Shown here one piece after another: positions 1 through 10,662 of a DNA stretch of 64,000 nucleotides (within the stretch, counting starts at the first letter, position 1; every line of letters starts with the position of its first letter). Origin of the DNA: a virus. Below the pieces are notes generated by a model. That model had not been told where the DNA came from. It was given only the letters and a program-made list of their open reading frames with translations, and made no database searches. A program made the translations under genes and the position numbers. The stretch spans positions 1-64,000 of IMG/VR virus record IMGVR_UViG_3300046816_000070; one strand, 5' to 3'.

Positions 1-961
1 TGCCAGTCGGGCCAGTGACGCCTGTCGCCCCGGTTGATCCGGTGGGTCCGGTAACAGTACTTGCTGCGCCAGTCGCGCCAGTAGGTCCGGTCGGTCCAGT
101 AGGCCCTGTGATTGTGGAGGCCGCTCCCGTCGCACCGGTTGCTCCCGTAGGCCCGGTCGCACCAGTGGGACCAGTCGCTCCGGTCGCTCCTGTTGGCCCT
201 GTGTTACCGGTTGCACCCGTATTTGTGGCAGCCCCGGCAACGCCAGTTGGTCCTGTAGAACCAATCGTGCCGTTAAAGCCAGTAGGGCCAGTAGGGCCAG
301 TAGAACCAGTGTTCGACGCAGCGCCGCCCGGTCCCGTAAAGCCGGTGGGACCAGTAGGCCCAGTAACCGTAGATGTAGCGCCCGTCGCTCCGGTCGCTCC
401 GGTAGGCCCTGTTGGACCAGTATTCCCAGTCGGTCCCGTGACCGTGCTGGTAGCACCAGTTGCGCCTGTTGGTCCAGTGTAGCCTGTTGGCCCAGTCGGC
501 CCAGTAAACCCAGTAGGTCCCGTCGCTCCCGTTGGTCCTGACGGACCTGTCGCTCCTGTTGCGCCAGTATTCGTAGCAGTGCCAGCCGGTCCCGTGAAGC
601 CTGTAGGTCCTGAGGGTCCAATGGGTCCAACAATAGAGAGCATGAGGGCTTGCTGGCCCGATAGGACCGTAGGGCCTCCGTTCGTCTCACAGAATAGTTC
701 GATCCTGTCATTGCGCACCTGAGAGAAGTTGGTGGTTGCAGTGAGGATTATATTAAAGCGGTCGCCTAAAGTCCAGCCTTGTGCAAAGAAAAAAACCTGC
801 TTCTTATTGGGTTCAAGAGTGATGCTATCAACAGTCGCCGTACCTTGGTCCACAACGGCATTGACCCCGGAGAGGATTTCCCCCCGCTGCAACCAGTCGC
901 GGTAGTCAATGTCGAAGCGTACTCGATCAGCGACCAGTACGTTACGTTTTGCCAGTAACAT
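1..961 (-). CDS. Collagen-like fibre protein, 5' part only
   Basis: The reading frame is open from an ATG at 961 to the window edge, so the C-terminus is missing. The first ~105 residues are non-repetitive and look like a small beta domain (start [19 protein letters not shown]). After that the chain is almost wholly Gly-X-Y triplets, mostly Gly-Pro-Thr and Gly-Ala-Thr, broken by short spacers such as [10 protein letters not shown]. Such proteins form trimeric fibres on phage heads or tails. AGGAAG lies six bases before the ATG, and the start shares bases with the stop of the preceding gene (TGATG). Thr in the Y position is a known O-glycosylation site in bacterial GPT collagens; modification here is inference. 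Confidence 0.88.
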   Translation of the reverse strand, partial: MLLAKRNVLVADRVRFDIDYRDWLQRGEILSGVNAVVDQGTATVDSITLEPNKKQVFFFAQGWTLGDRFNIILTATTNFSQVRNDRIELFCETNGGPTVLSGQQALMLSIVGPIGPSGPTGFTGPAGTATNTGATGATGPSGPTGATGPTGFTGPTGPTGYTGPTGATGATSTVTGPTGNTGPTGPTGATGATGATSTVTGPTGPTGFTGPGGAASNTGSTGPTGPTGFNGTIGSTGPTGVAGAATNTGATGNTGPTGATGATGPTGATGPTGATGATGAASTITGPTGPTGPTGATGAASTVTGPTGSTGATGVTGPTG

Positions 962-1122
962 CAGTGCTTCCTACTTCTCTGCGTCACATAGAACACGTTG
1001 CTCACAACCGGCACGACGAACGTATCCGGCTGATCCGGCAGAGAAGCGAAGTCGCACGACGCCTCAGAAGGCGGGACTAGGAACGTGTTATCCCCCGGCT
1101 GTGCATCCAGTTCGTTTCCCAT
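961..1122 (-). CDS. Small hypothetical virion-operon protein (53 aa)
   Basis: A 53-residue frame beginning [20 protein letters not shown] sits between two collagen-like genes, with AGGA eight bases upstream. Its TGA overlaps the ATG of the next gene (TGATG), and its start is one base beyond the stop of the previous one. This tight coupling is the main support. The protein is rich in Pro, Val and acidic residues and has no recognisable domain. Two similar phrases, TFLVPP and TFVVPV, suggest a short internal repeat. It may be a linker or chaperone for the fibre; function unknown. Confidence 0.65.
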   Translation of the reverse strand: MGNELDAQPGDNTFLVPPSEASCDFASLPDQPDTFVVPVVSNVFYVTQRSRKH

Positions 1123-1123
1123 A

Positions 1124-1780
1124 TCACGGTCCTAACACACCACTTTTTTTCAAGTCATCAATCAGCGCCTTGAGGGCTTGCGCGATGTTTGCTTGCGATG
1201 CCGTAGTAGTATCATGGGTTGATCGGTCAGGAATACCAGTCCAAGAAGCCCAGCCGCTTTGTGGGCCAGTCGGTCCACCCGGAGAACCAGTCGGACCCGT
1301 TGGACCCCCGCTGGGACCAGTCGGACCAGTCGGTCCACCCGGAGGGCCTTGCGGACCTGTATCTCCATCAAAGCCATCTACACCAGCATGGCCAGTAGGG
1401 CCAGTAGGGCCAGTGGACCCCGGAGACGGGCCGGTAGCGCCAGTAGCGCCTGTATTTGCAGCGGTACCCGCAGGGCCAGTAGGGCCAGTACGGCCAGTAG
1501 GGCCAGTAAAGCCCGTAGGGCCATCGTCGCCGTTCGGGCCTGTTGCGCCTATCCCCGGAGGGCCAGTAAAGCCCGTAGGGCCTGCCACTGAGGAGGCCGC
1601 GCCCTGTGGCCCAATAGAGCCTGTGGGGCCTGTCGCCCCCGTAAATGTGGGCGCGGTTGGACCTGTAGGACCGGTTACTCCGGTCGCTCCTGTAGGGCCA
1701 CCTGCCGGTCCCGTAGGACCATTGGCAACCACCACCGGTAAGGCGGAAACTGGGGACGGAACACTCTGAAACACAGGCAT
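1124..1780 (-). CDS. Collagen-like protein (218 aa)
   Basis: A short hydrophobic N-terminus ([19 protein letters not shown]) is followed by about 150 residues of Gly-X-Y triplets dominated by GPT, with irregular joints such as GPPGGPTGP. The C-terminal ~45 residues return to ordinary sequence and end in an amphipathic helix ([17 protein letters not shown]), a plausible trimerisation or registration element. An AGAGGGTG-type ribosome site precedes the ATG. The arrangement is a miniature fibre: anchor, collagen shaft, helical tip. The helix resembles the N-terminal helices of the collagen-like genes at 13376 and 14156. Confidence 0.9.
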   Translation of the reverse strand: MPVFQSVPSPVSALPVVVANGPTGPAGGPTGATGVTGPTGPTAPTFTGATGPTGSIGPQGAASSVAGPTGFTGPPGIGATGPNGDDGPTGFTGPTGRTGPTGPAGTAANTGATGATGPSPGSTGPTGPTGHAGVDGFDGDTGPQGPPGGPTGPTGPSGGPTGPTGSPGGPTGPQSGWASWTGIPDRSTHDTTTASQANIAQALKALIDDLKKSGVLGP

Positions 1781-1827
1781 TTGGACACCCTCTTTGCGGA
1801 CCCTACCGCCGATCAGTTAGCAATTTG

Positions 1828-4024
<2,197 letters not shown>

Positions 4025-4025
4025 G

Positions 4026-4730
4026 TTAGAACCTCTGATCCTGACCGGTACTGACGTTCAGATACCCGCGTTGTGTGTTGGTTCGGTAGTCGCGCGGGAA
4101 GCACCAAGACTGGCCACCCTGCGAATTGGCGGCGAGAGTGGCGCTGCGCAGACGCGCGATGCCCTCTTGGAACCGCTTTAGATGGTACGTCCCTAGCGTG
4201 TCGTTGCTGTATGACTTATTCTGAGAACTCATCATCTTGCCGAGGATACCATCGAGAATGTAGCGACCCCAGACCGGCAGAACCCAGTCAGGCCCTATCG
4301 GCGTCTGGTCGCGGGTCGTCGGGAGGGTGACATTTTTGATGACAACGACCTGTAATGCCGTAGGCGTGTTAGGCGGAAAGCCGAGTTTAACAGTCCCGAT
4401 AGTGGGCATAATAGCACTGACCGGGGTGAAGGCACCGAGATTTCCACCCGGAGAAGCGGCTTTGGCGGCGATGAACGCTGCATTGGTCGGGAACAGAGAG
4501 TTGGATAGAACCGCACCCAGCCTAATGATCTGGCCTTCGGTGGGTTCAACAATATACTCCTGTTGGTAGGCGACCGCATCAATCGGGACACTTTCCTGCC
4601 ACCCCGACGATATATCGAAAAACTCATGGAGTACATCGAACAACTCCGCTTTGATTGCGGCAGAGGACGCCCCGGTCAACTTGACCGTGGCTTGGTTCAA
4701 CAGTTTGCGTACATCTTGCTGTGCTAACAT
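4026..4730 (-). CDS. Putative tail/connector protein (234 aa)
   Basis: A 234-residue protein transcribed after capsid and adaptor genes and before the fibre genes. The N-terminal half has mixed helix/strand content (KLLNQATVKLTGASS, FDVLHEFFD). The C-terminal half includes GRYILDGILGKMMSSQNK and an arginine-containing end (GGQSWCFPRDYRTNTQRG). Position and size fit a head-tail joining or tail-completion protein of a short-tailed phage. I cannot name a family; the assignment rests on synteny. Confidence 0.55.
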   Translation of the reverse strand: MLAQQDVRKLLNQATVKLTGASSAAIKAELFDVLHEFFDISSGWQESVPIDAVAYQQEYIVEPTEGQIIRLGAVLSNSLFPTNAAFIAAKAASPGGNLGAFTPVSAIMPTIGTVKLGFPPNTPTALQVVVIKNVTLPTTRDQTPIGPDWVLPVWGRYILDGILGKMMSSQNKSYSNDTLGTYHLKRFQEGIARLRSATLAANSQGGQSWCFPRDYRTNTQRGYLNVSTGQDQRF

Positions 4731-5144
4731 TTACTTACCCGCCTGTCCGCGACCGGGCGGCGACATGATCGCCTGCGCTCCGGTACCAATCAACATCGAA
4801 TTGAACGCTGACATAAATGCTGTGGCGCGACTGTCCTCAATATCCTCTTGGTCGCGCATGAGCGCGTGAGCAACGGTCCCGAACACGAAGGCCAACCGGA
4901 AGGCAGGCTCCATGTGAAACTCCTCGTTGTCGTTGGAATTGAAGCTAGGCACACGATCATGCCCATGCCGGTACACGAATAGGTCCGGGCGGATACGCCG
5001 GGCTTCTAATATGGTGGTATTGAAGGCCACCAGCAAGGAGGGGTCGTCATACCGGTATGGCTGAATTACGTCTTGGAGGAGGGTCCGGGCATCAGAGATA
5101 TAGTCGGATACCGTCTCCAACGTGTCGTTATCAAAGTCGCTCAT
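4731..5144 (-). CDS. Putative head-tail adaptor protein (137 aa)
   Basis: The helical protein contains a phrase typical of short-tailed-phage adaptor proteins: YISDARTLLQD, then an aspartate-rich turn, then TTILEARRIRPDLF. I place the start at the ATG at 5144 (MSDFDNDTLETV), because AGGGG lies five bases upstream. An alternative ATG at 5183 would put a perfect 10-bp inverted repeat inside the coding region. It follows the capsid gene after a terminator-like hairpin, suggesting separate expression control. The role as adaptor on the portal ring is family-level inference. Confidence 0.65.
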   Translation of the reverse strand: MSDFDNDTLETVSDYISDARTLLQDVIQPYRYDDPSLLVAFNTTILEARRIRPDLFVYRHGHDRVPSFNSNDNEEFHMEPAFRLAFVFGTVAHALMRDQEDIEDSRATAFMSAFNSMLIGTGAQAIMSPPGRGQAGK

Positions 5145-5153
5145 GTCGGCCCC

Positions 5154-5182
5154 TGAGTTATAGGAACCCCAGCTATAACTCA
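5154..5182 (-). promoter_or_regulatory. Leader hairpin upstream of adaptor gene
   Basis: A perfect 10-bp inverted repeat (TGAGTTATAG and CTATAACTCA, 9-base loop) ends a few bases before the AGGGG ribosome site of the adaptor gene. It lies downstream of the capsid terminator. It may be an RNA-processing or translation-control element. Confidence 0.5.
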
Positions 5183-5205
5183 CAGGGGTTAACGATTTAA
5201 TAAGG

Positions 5206-5229
5206 AAAAGGCCGGGTTTTACCCCGGCC
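5206..5229 (-). terminator. Rho-independent terminator after capsid gene
   Basis: On the minus strand GGCCGGG and CCCGGCC form a perfect 7-bp GC stem with a 6-base loop, followed by TTTTCC. It starts ~26 bases past the capsid stop. A partial terminator here would let capsid mRNA accumulate above downstream tail genes. Confidence 0.75.
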
Positions 5230-5255
5230 CTATCCGTGTTGCGTACTCGGGGCTA

Positions 5256-6260
5256 TTAGTTGCCCGGAGTGACCTGAGCCTGAACGAGCGCCTTGCCGTC
5301 GAGGATTTGGTATCCATAGACTTGCAGGCCGCGCAGGATTTGGCCGAACGTCAACTCTGACCGCAAGGTTTCGACCTTGCTGATCTGTGAAGCAAACGTC
5401 AGTCCGTGGGCGTGACCGGCATAGATCGGCCATTCGCCTACGTTGAAGTTGGCAGGCTGCGAACTGTTGTTCGGCAGCAAGTTGCTGATGTAGATCGTGA
5501 ACCGATCCACCATGCCCAACCGACCGTTGCGCAGCATCGAAACGCTGTCACCGGACAGATAAGCCTGTCGCAACTCAGACTGCTTGATCTGACGACCCGC
5601 CCAAGCAGGCAGAACGACCCAGCGGCCTTCCTCGGGGATATTCTGCTCGTCGAGGACCTGCCCCATACGCATCAGAACGTCCAAGAGTTCGATCTGGCCA
5701 CCAGTCGGGTTCTTGGAGACAACCGTCAGCGGAGCGCCTTGGACACCCAAGTTCAACGACGCGGTGATGACACCGGCAGTCGTGCCTTGGTTGGCCGCAG
5801 CCATACCACCGTAGATGCCGCCCAGAACGTCTTGGTCAACCGCGATCTTTAGCTGTTGAGCCGCGTCGTCTGACCAGATGGAGAGAATATTCAGATCGCT
5901 CTGAACTTCCATCACGTCATCGAGGATCAGCGAGAAGTACTTGCCGTTACCGATGAACAGTTCGACAGAACCACCGCTCGGACGATCCAAAGCCAGCAAC
6001 CCGTCCGCGCCGTAGTTGCGGATCGTGATGGTCGGCTTCGTACGGATTTTAACCCGGTCGCCCTTATTTTTGATTTCGCCTTCGTAGTCGGTATTGGAAA
6101 TCGCCGCCAGCACAGTGCTAGCGTAGAACTTCTCAACCAACTTGCCCGACCAAATTTCTGGAATAAATCCAGTAGCTTGGAGGGTATTGCCCGAACCACC
6201 GGACGGATAGACCGGTACGTTGGTCGGTGCAATAGGAAACGCGCCGCTCGGAATAGCCAT
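5256..6260 (-). CDS. Major capsid protein
   Basis: A 334-residue protein directly downstream of the scaffold gene, the standard head-gene order. Features typical of T7/P22-like HK97-fold coat proteins are visible: an N-terminal arm, a segment FIPEIWSGKLVEKFYASTVL (about 32-51), NKGDRVKIRTKP in the P-domain strand region, an A-domain with QILDEQ-like helices (QVLDEQNIPEEGRWVVLPAW), and a C-terminal stretch SELTFGQILRGLQVYG. The ATG is preceded by a 9-bp hairpin that contains the GGGG ribosome site, so translation may be structure-controlled. A terminator follows the gene. Confidence 0.88.
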   Translation of the reverse strand: MAIPSGAFPIAPTNVPVYPSGGSGNTLQATGFIPEIWSGKLVEKFYASTVLAAISNTDYEGEIKNKGDRVKIRTKPTITIRNYGADGLLALDRPSGGSVELFIGNGKYFSLILDDVMEVQSDLNILSIWSDDAAQQLKIAVDQDVLGGIYGGMAAANQGTTAGVITASLNLGVQGAPLTVVSKNPTGGQIELLDVLMRMGQVLDEQNIPEEGRWVVLPAWAGRQIKQSELRQAYLSGDSVSMLRNGRLGMVDRFTIYISNLLPNNSSQPANFNVGEWPIYAGHAHGLTFASQISKVETLRSELTFGQILRGLQVYGYQILDGKALVQAQVTPGN

Positions 6261-6261
6261 T

Positions 6262-6289
6262 GTAGGCCCCTACGTTTGTGGGGGCCTAC
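6262..6289 (-). promoter_or_regulatory. Hairpin holding the capsid ribosome-binding site
   Basis: GTAGGCCCC and GGGGCCTAC pair perfectly (9 bp, 10-base loop). The 3' arm on the minus strand contains the only good Shine-Dalgarno match (GGGG) before the capsid ATG at 6260. The element could mask the site, be cleaved as a processing site, or attenuate transcription after the scaffold gene. Confidence 0.55.
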
Positions 6290-6317
6290 GCATTATTGCG
6301 TGGTTCTGGCCCCCGGA

Positions 6318-7424
6318 TTAGCGAATACGTCCCTCGCGCTGAGCCAAGAAGATGGCCTGCTCGGTTGCGTTCTTGTCCGCTTCTCGGCCCCGGTACACAC
6401 CGGCCCGAACATCGGAATAGAATTTTGCAACTTGAGGACGTGTGAAAGATTGTTTATCGTCGGCGGGCGCAGGCGTGTTTCCACCACTTGCGGGTCGCGC
6501 TCTGCCGGGTGCAGCCATCGTTTCCAAACTTGCAGCCGCAACGCGAGGAGCCGGGGACGGCTGCTCTAGGGCTACAGGCGGTTCGATATTGCCCGTGGCA
6601 ACTTCATCGTCGATGAAGCCTTTGAAAAATGCCAACACCCGAGGAGCCGAAGCTGCTGCGAACGCGGCATCTAGCATCTGTTTCCTTACCACGCCTGAGT
6701 AAATATCTGGTAAAGATAGCCATTGGCGGAAGCGCGGGGAGCGATTTATTTCACGCCAGTTGGTGATCGCACCATCCAAAGCGTTGATAACTCCTTGCTG
6801 TTGCTGCTGAACTAGCCGTTGGGTCAACTGCTGGTTCTCTTGCTTCACGGCGTTGAGTTCCGGCTCGACGGCCTCGCGGGCAGCCCGTTTGGTCAAGTCG
6901 ATCAGATCATCGCCGTAGTTTCGGCGGTCGTCCTCCGTAACCAGCGAATGGGGGGTCTGGGTCGGCGTATTGGCAGGCTGGTTGAGCATAGCCTGCGTAC
7001 GGGTGAGTTCGTTCGCCATCAGGCTCATCTGCTCCTGCATCTGCGCCATAACACCTTGGGAGGCGTCGTAGCGGCCTTTCATGGAGCGGAAGCGATGTTC
7101 CCACTGCTCGTCGGACACGGGCGCGGCGGGTGCGGCGGGCGCGGCGACCGGTTGGTTGACCGGTTCCGCAGGGGCAGAAGCCCTTGATTTTGCTCGCGTT
7201 TTAGGCGCAGGAGCAGGTTCTACGACCGGTTCTACGACCGGTTCCGGGGCAGCCTGTACAGGCTCAGGTTCAGCGGGGGCCGCAGCCGGTTCGGCTGGCG
7301 GGGTCTGCTGGTAATAGGCTTCCGCCCTCGCGGCGGCTTGCTTGACGCTATCTGGGATTTTTACGCTGGGGTCGATGGGGGCGCGTGGGGTGTCCTTCGC
7401 ATCGACTGAAATATCGACTGGCAT
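6318..7424 (-). CDS. Head scaffolding protein
   Basis: 368 residues, located immediately before the capsid gene. The N-terminal third is low-complexity (Ala/Pro/Glu repeats such as PAEPAAAPAEPEP and VVEPVVEPAPAP). The centre is a long Gln-rich coiled coil (QLTQRLVQQQQQGV). The C-terminus is basic (FLAQREGRIR), as expected for the capsid-binding helix of scaffolds. Such proteins guide procapsid assembly and leave or are cleaved before packaging. Length and position fit T7-like scaffolds. Confidence 0.8.
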   Translation of the reverse strand: MPVDISVDAKDTPRAPIDPSVKIPDSVKQAAARAEAYYQQTPPAEPAAAPAEPEPVQAAPEPVVEPVVEPAPAPKTRAKSRASAPAEPVNQPVAAPAAPAAPVSDEQWEHRFRSMKGRYDASQGVMAQMQEQMSLMANELTRTQAMLNQPANTPTQTPHSLVTEDDRRNYGDDLIDLTKRAAREAVEPELNAVKQENQQLTQRLVQQQQQGVINALDGAITNWREINRSPRFRQWLSLPDIYSGVVRKQMLDAAFAAASAPRVLAFFKGFIDDEVATGNIEPPVALEQPSPAPRVAAASLETMAAPGRARPASGGNTPAPADDKQSFTRPQVAKFYSDVRAGVYRGREADKNATEQAIFLAQREGRIR

Positions 7425-7449
7425 GGTAGTCTCCTATACGCACACGGCT

Positions 7450-7686
7450 TTATTGCGGTGTGGGTTGATCGGTCTTGTCGCACTCTACAAACAACCTCAT
7501 CAGGGACCTTAGCTGTTGGCACCGGCCTTGCTGGACGAGGATTTGGTCGCTGGTCGCTTCGGAGAGTGCCTTCAAAGCGTCCATCGTGTAGTCATTGAGT
7601 TGGTTCAAGAAGTTCTCAAACCCCTCAGGATTGGCATTACGCAGCGAGAGCATCGTCAACTTTAGATCACGATATTGTGAACTCAT
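7450..7686 (-). CDS. Small helical protein upstream of scaffold (78 aa)
   Basis: All-alpha composition with a leucine-rich first half (LKLTMLSLRNANPEGFENFL) and a second helix ending SLMRLFVECDK. It is the last of four tightly packed small genes before the scaffold, and its start overlaps the previous stop. A role in head assembly is likely from position only; no family is recognised with certainty. Confidence 0.7.
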   Translation of the reverse strand: MSSQYRDLKLTMLSLRNANPEGFENFLNQLNDYTMDALKALSEATSDQILVQQGRCQQLRSLMRLFVECDKTDQPTPQ

Positions 7687-7892
7687 TACATTCCATCTTG
7701 ATCGGTATCACCCCCGAAAGAGGAAACGCCCTGCATTGGCGATGAAGGATTAGCCATAGGGGTGGACTTGGCATAATCGTTGATCGAGGCGCTATTATAG
7801 TTGGGGGCAAAGGGTTTTGAGCCTTTTCCCGCATGTTTGACGATTGAGCCGCCCTTCGTGAGCGGCGTCAGGTGCTTCTTGAGAACGGCCAT
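7686..7892 (-). CDS. Small basic head-operon protein (68 aa)
   Basis: The Lys-rich N-terminus (MAVLKKHLTPLTKGGSIVK) is followed by a disordered Ser/Asn/Pro-rich tail. It overlaps both neighbours by one base. The KGGSIVKHAGKG segment shares the aromatic/basic-GG flavour seen in the genes at 8108 and 44900. Function unknown; a minor virion protein is plausible. Confidence 0.6.
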   Translation of the reverse strand: MAVLKKHLTPLTKGGSIVKHAGKGSKPFAPNYNSASINDYAKSTPMANPSSPMQGVSSFGGDTDQDGM

Positions 7893-8098
7893 CAGCTTTC
7901 TCCCGTCTTTCCGGTATCGCCAAAGCCAGCGTTGACCTTGGGGACATTCAATGATTTCGAGTACTGCGTTACGTTCTCGGCAGGCTTGATGCGCGGACTA
8001 CGCAGAGACGGTGGTCGAGTACCCAACGCGAACCGCGTAAAACTGGGAGCCGAGGATTGCCTCGGCCCACTGATCTTGATCCTGACCGGGCCAGCCAT
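7892..8098 (-). CDS. Small hypothetical protein (68 aa)
   Basis: Basic, proline-rich and probably disordered (MAGPVRIKISGPRQSSAPSF start). Supported by one-base overlaps with neighbours and consistent reading direction. No domain recognised. It sits among small genes before the scaffold. Confidence 0.55.
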   Translation of the reverse strand: MAGPVRIKISGPRQSSAPSFTRFALGTRPPSLRSPRIKPAENVTQYSKSLNVPKVNAGFGDTGKTGES

Positions 8099-8107
8099 TG
8101 GACAGCC

Positions 8108-8329
8108 TTATCGGGCGCTGGTAATTCCGCCCTGCGCAGGCAGAGCGCCGGTAAAACCGAACATCTTGCCCTTGCCGCCAGCGGCGAACTTCGCACCCGG
8201 CGCACTATCCTTTGCAGAATGGTCGCGCGTGGTGCCCTGCTCCGCAGGCTCCGCAGCCTGTTCAGAGAACATATGCGTCTTTCCGCCCTTGGCGAACTCG
8301 ACGTTATGTGACTTTTCGTTGGTAGCCAT
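8108..8329 (-). CDS. Small protein with repeated aromatic-GGK motif (73 aa)
   Basis: Contains two copies of a short motif, FAKGGKTHMF (about 12-21) and FAAGGKGKMF (about 48-57), separated by an acidic/Gln-rich spacer. The same aromatic-x-x-Gly-Gly pattern recurs in other virion-operon proteins of this window. The GGGAG ribosome site lies in the descending arm of an 8-bp hairpin. Function unknown; a minor head protein is the likely class. Confidence 0.65.
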   Translation of the reverse strand: MATNEKSHNVEFAKGGKTHMFSEQAAEPAEQGTTRDHSAKDSAPGAKFAAGGKGKMFGFTGALPAQGGITSAR

Positions 8330-8336
8330 GTGAGTA

Positions 8337-8359
8337 CTCCCGGTGAATAGTACCGGGAG
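8337..8359 (-). promoter_or_regulatory. Hairpin containing the ribosome site of the 8329 gene
   Basis: CTCCCGGT and ACCGGGAG form a perfect 8-bp stem with a 7-base loop. The GGGAG in one arm is the Shine-Dalgarno site of the gene starting at 8329, seven bases from its ATG. The element follows the epimerase gene, so it could also separate the glycan cassette from head genes. Confidence 0.5.
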
Positions 8360-8385
8360 GTAATCACACGAACCTTAAGGGAAGG

Positions 8386-9396
8386 TTAAAAGAGGCGGTC
8401 TTTCCACGTCTTGGGGGTCTGCCCGTTCACAATCTCCAAGTCCAGATGGTACTTGAAGGGCTTGGGGCCACGGGCAACAATCGCGAGCAACATCTTTTCC
8501 AAGCCAACCCGTAGAGGCGTTTTTGTCTCGTAGCCTAGCAACCGTCGCACCTTGTCAGAGGAACATAGTGCTACCTTCACTTCTTGCGGACGACCGGGCA
8601 TGTATTTCGGAGCAAGAACGAAGTGGTCGAGCAGCGAGGCAATCTCGCGGGCAAGAGCGTTGATCGAGATTGGCTCCTCATCGGGACCGATGTTGATGAC
8701 TTGCCCAACCACATTATTCTCGAACGCCATTGCCTTGAGGCAGGTGATGCAGTCATCGACGTACGAAAAACACCTCTGCTGGGTCCCATCACCATAGATC
8801 ACCGGTTGCCTTCCTTGCAGCATCATATTCATCATTATGGACGCCACGTTGCGGTAGGGGTCGTCGTACTTCTGTCGCGGCCCGATGATGTTATGCGGGA
8901 CTGCGATGACGTGTTCTACCATGTGCGTGACGCACAGGTTTGATAGGAACTGTTCGACGGCGAGTTTTCCGATGCCGTACGGGTCTTGTGGTCTGCAAGT
9001 CATATTCTCCTTGAACGGCGGCAATAACGCTCCGTATCGGGCCATCGAGGAACAGATCACTATACGCTTCAAACCATTCGATATGGCTGCGGAGATTACC
9101 GAGACACTCGCTCCGACTATATTCTGTGTTACAACATGCGGTGAGAATACGCTCAAGCCTTCGTACGCGGTCGCGGCGCAGTGAAAAAGAATATCGCATC
9201 GTTTCATTAACTCCTTCACGGTTGAGAAGTCGTTGCAGTCAACTTGGTGGAACTCTACGTCGCTGGGCACATTGTCCAGTTCGCCGCCGATCATATTGTC
9301 GATACCCACGACCTTATGACCGTCAGCGATCATGGCGTCAGCGAGGTGGCTGCCGAGGAACCCGGCAACCCCCGTGATGAATATCCTACTTGGCAT
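8386..9396 (-). CDS. NAD-dependent sugar epimerase/dehydratase (SDR family)
   Basis: 336 residues with the full extended-SDR signature: the nucleotide-binding TGVAGFLG at residues 8-15, an acidic residue after strand 2 (GIDN), the catalytic Ser-Ser near 116 and YGIGK at 140-144 (Tyr140, Lys144). HNIIGPRQKYDD and a C-terminal substrate-binding region typical of UDP-glucose 4-epimerase-like enzymes follow. It would convert a nucleotide sugar (epimerisation or dehydration) in the cytoplasm. It is the last gene of the glycan cassette and overlaps the methyltransferase fusion gene by 11 bases. Exact substrate unknown. Confidence 0.85.
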   Translation of the reverse strand: MPSRIFITGVAGFLGSHLADAMIADGHKVVGIDNMIGGELDNVPSDVEFHQVDCNDFSTVKELMKRCDILFHCAATAYEGLSVFSPHVVTQNIVGASVSVISAAISNGLKRIVICSSMARYGALLPPFKENMTCRPQDPYGIGKLAVEQFLSNLCVTHMVEHVIAVPHNIIGPRQKYDDPYRNVASIMMNMMLQGRQPVIYGDGTQQRCFSYVDDCITCLKAMAFENNVVGQVINIGPDEEPISINALAREIASLLDHFVLAPKYMPGRPQEVKVALCSSDKVRRLLGYETKTPLRVGLEKMLLAIVARGPKPFKYHLDLEIVNGQTPKTWKDRLF

Positions 9397-10660
9397 GACG
9401 GATCAGCATCGTGTAGGCATGATCGGGTTCAGCGCGAGACTTGAACGCTTCCCACTCATAGCCGGGCGGTAGAAAATTACCCAGCCGTTGCGGAGCCTCA
9501 TTTATATCCTCGCAGATGAACAGACCGTCCTTCGCCAAGTACGGCAGAAGAATATTGGCCGTCAGAATTTGGTGTTCCAGCACATGCGACCCGTCATCAC
9601 AGATCACATCAAATGGGCCACCTAACAACCGATGCACACCGCCAATGAGAGAGGAGGCAACGCTCTGGTCAACCAGATCAGTCTTGATCCGCTTCTCGCC
9701 TTCAATCATCACCTCAGGCGCTATATCCCACCCGTAGATCATGGCGTTGGGGAAGAACGACCGCCACATATACAGGCTCGCGCCGTACGGCCAATAAGCA
9801 TTGTAGTGCTGGGCCTTGTACCCGATGCCAACTTCCAGCACCTTCTTGACTGTGGCGCATTTATCTTTGAGCGCCTTGTAGTAGTGGGGCGTGTAACAGT
9901 GGTGAGGGCCTTTGTCCGTGTTGAAGAAGTAGGCGGCGCTACAGAGAGGCGTCTCCGGGGGGATACCACGGAAATTCACGAACTGGGTATTGTCATGGTT
10001 CGCACTGTAACTGACAAACGGGATTTCGAGAGTATGGTTCTTCTCAACCATCGCCCAGACTGGCAGATCATTCGGGACGGCTTGTATCTCCGATATGATC
10101 TTCGACGCTTCCTCCTTATAGGCGCGGTCAATGGCAGGCAGCCACTTGGTTGGCCAGATGTGGGTCGAACCAACGAACCGCCAGTTGATCCCACGAAAAT
10201 CAATCGGGCCTTGTCCCCAGATCGCCGGGAACGGAACTATATCTCCCATATCTGCATTGCGCAGGCGGTTGAGAAACTCCCGAATGATCTGCTCGGTGAC
10301 AGGGCGACCGGTCCAATCACCCTGCTTGAGAACGCCTAGGTCCAACCACACCCAAATGTCCACGTCCGGGTATTCTGCCATCGCCTGCATGGCCCAACTG
10401 GTACGCTGGTGCTGAACAATGTTGGACTTCACGTTGTCTCGATCAGTCGGATACCGGTCACGCGGAACGTCCGGGTTAGCTGGTGGCAAATCAACTGCCA
10501 TTGACAACCAGCAATTACTGAACGGGTACTCATCAAACATAACGAAGTCCCCGTCGCAAGCGCGTTCGAGGCGCTTCCCGAGTTCGTGATACTTGGCTGA
10601 GGACAGGTGCGAGACGTTGAGAGGAACGTACGCAGTAACAACCTTTACTTTATTAGGCAT
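9386..10660 (-). CDS. Glycosyltransferase-like domain fused to SAM methyltransferase
   Basis: Residues 1-~240 resemble the product of the next gene upstream (10663-11322): both have KVVTAYVP/RVVTGFVP starts, an IVxHQ element, a VWLDxGxL segment and an xWRFxG segment, suggesting a shared glycosyltransferase-like fold. The C-terminal half is a class I methyltransferase of the TylF/cephalosporin-hydroxylase-like kind: VLEVGIGYKAQHY (~residue 285), an acidic motif after YGWDI, and FDVICDDGSHVLEH (~350-365). The likely job is to add and methylate a sugar, or to methylate a sugar placed by a partner. Start chosen at the ATG at 10660, with AAAGG seven bases upstream. Confidence 0.7.
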   Translation of the reverse strand: MPNKVKVVTAYVPLNVSHLSSAKYHELGKRLERACDGDFVMFDEYPFSNCWLSMAVDLPPANPDVPRDRYPTDRDNVKSNIVQHQRTSWAMQAMAEYPDVDIWVWLDLGVLKQGDWTGRPVTEQIIREFLNRLRNADMGDIVPFPAIWGQGPIDFRGINWRFVGSTHIWPTKWLPAIDRAYKEEASKIISEIQAVPNDLPVWAMVEKNHTLEIPFVSYSANHDNTQFVNFRGIPPETPLCSAAYFFNTDKGPHHCYTPHYYKALKDKCATVKKVLEVGIGYKAQHYNAYWPYGASLYMWRSFFPNAMIYGWDIAPEVMIEGEKRIKTDLVDQSVASSLIGGVHRLLGGPFDVICDDGSHVLEHQILTANILLPYLAKDGLFICEDINEAPQRLGNFLPPGYEWEAFKSRAEPDHAYTMLIRHAK

Positions 10661-10662
10661 GG

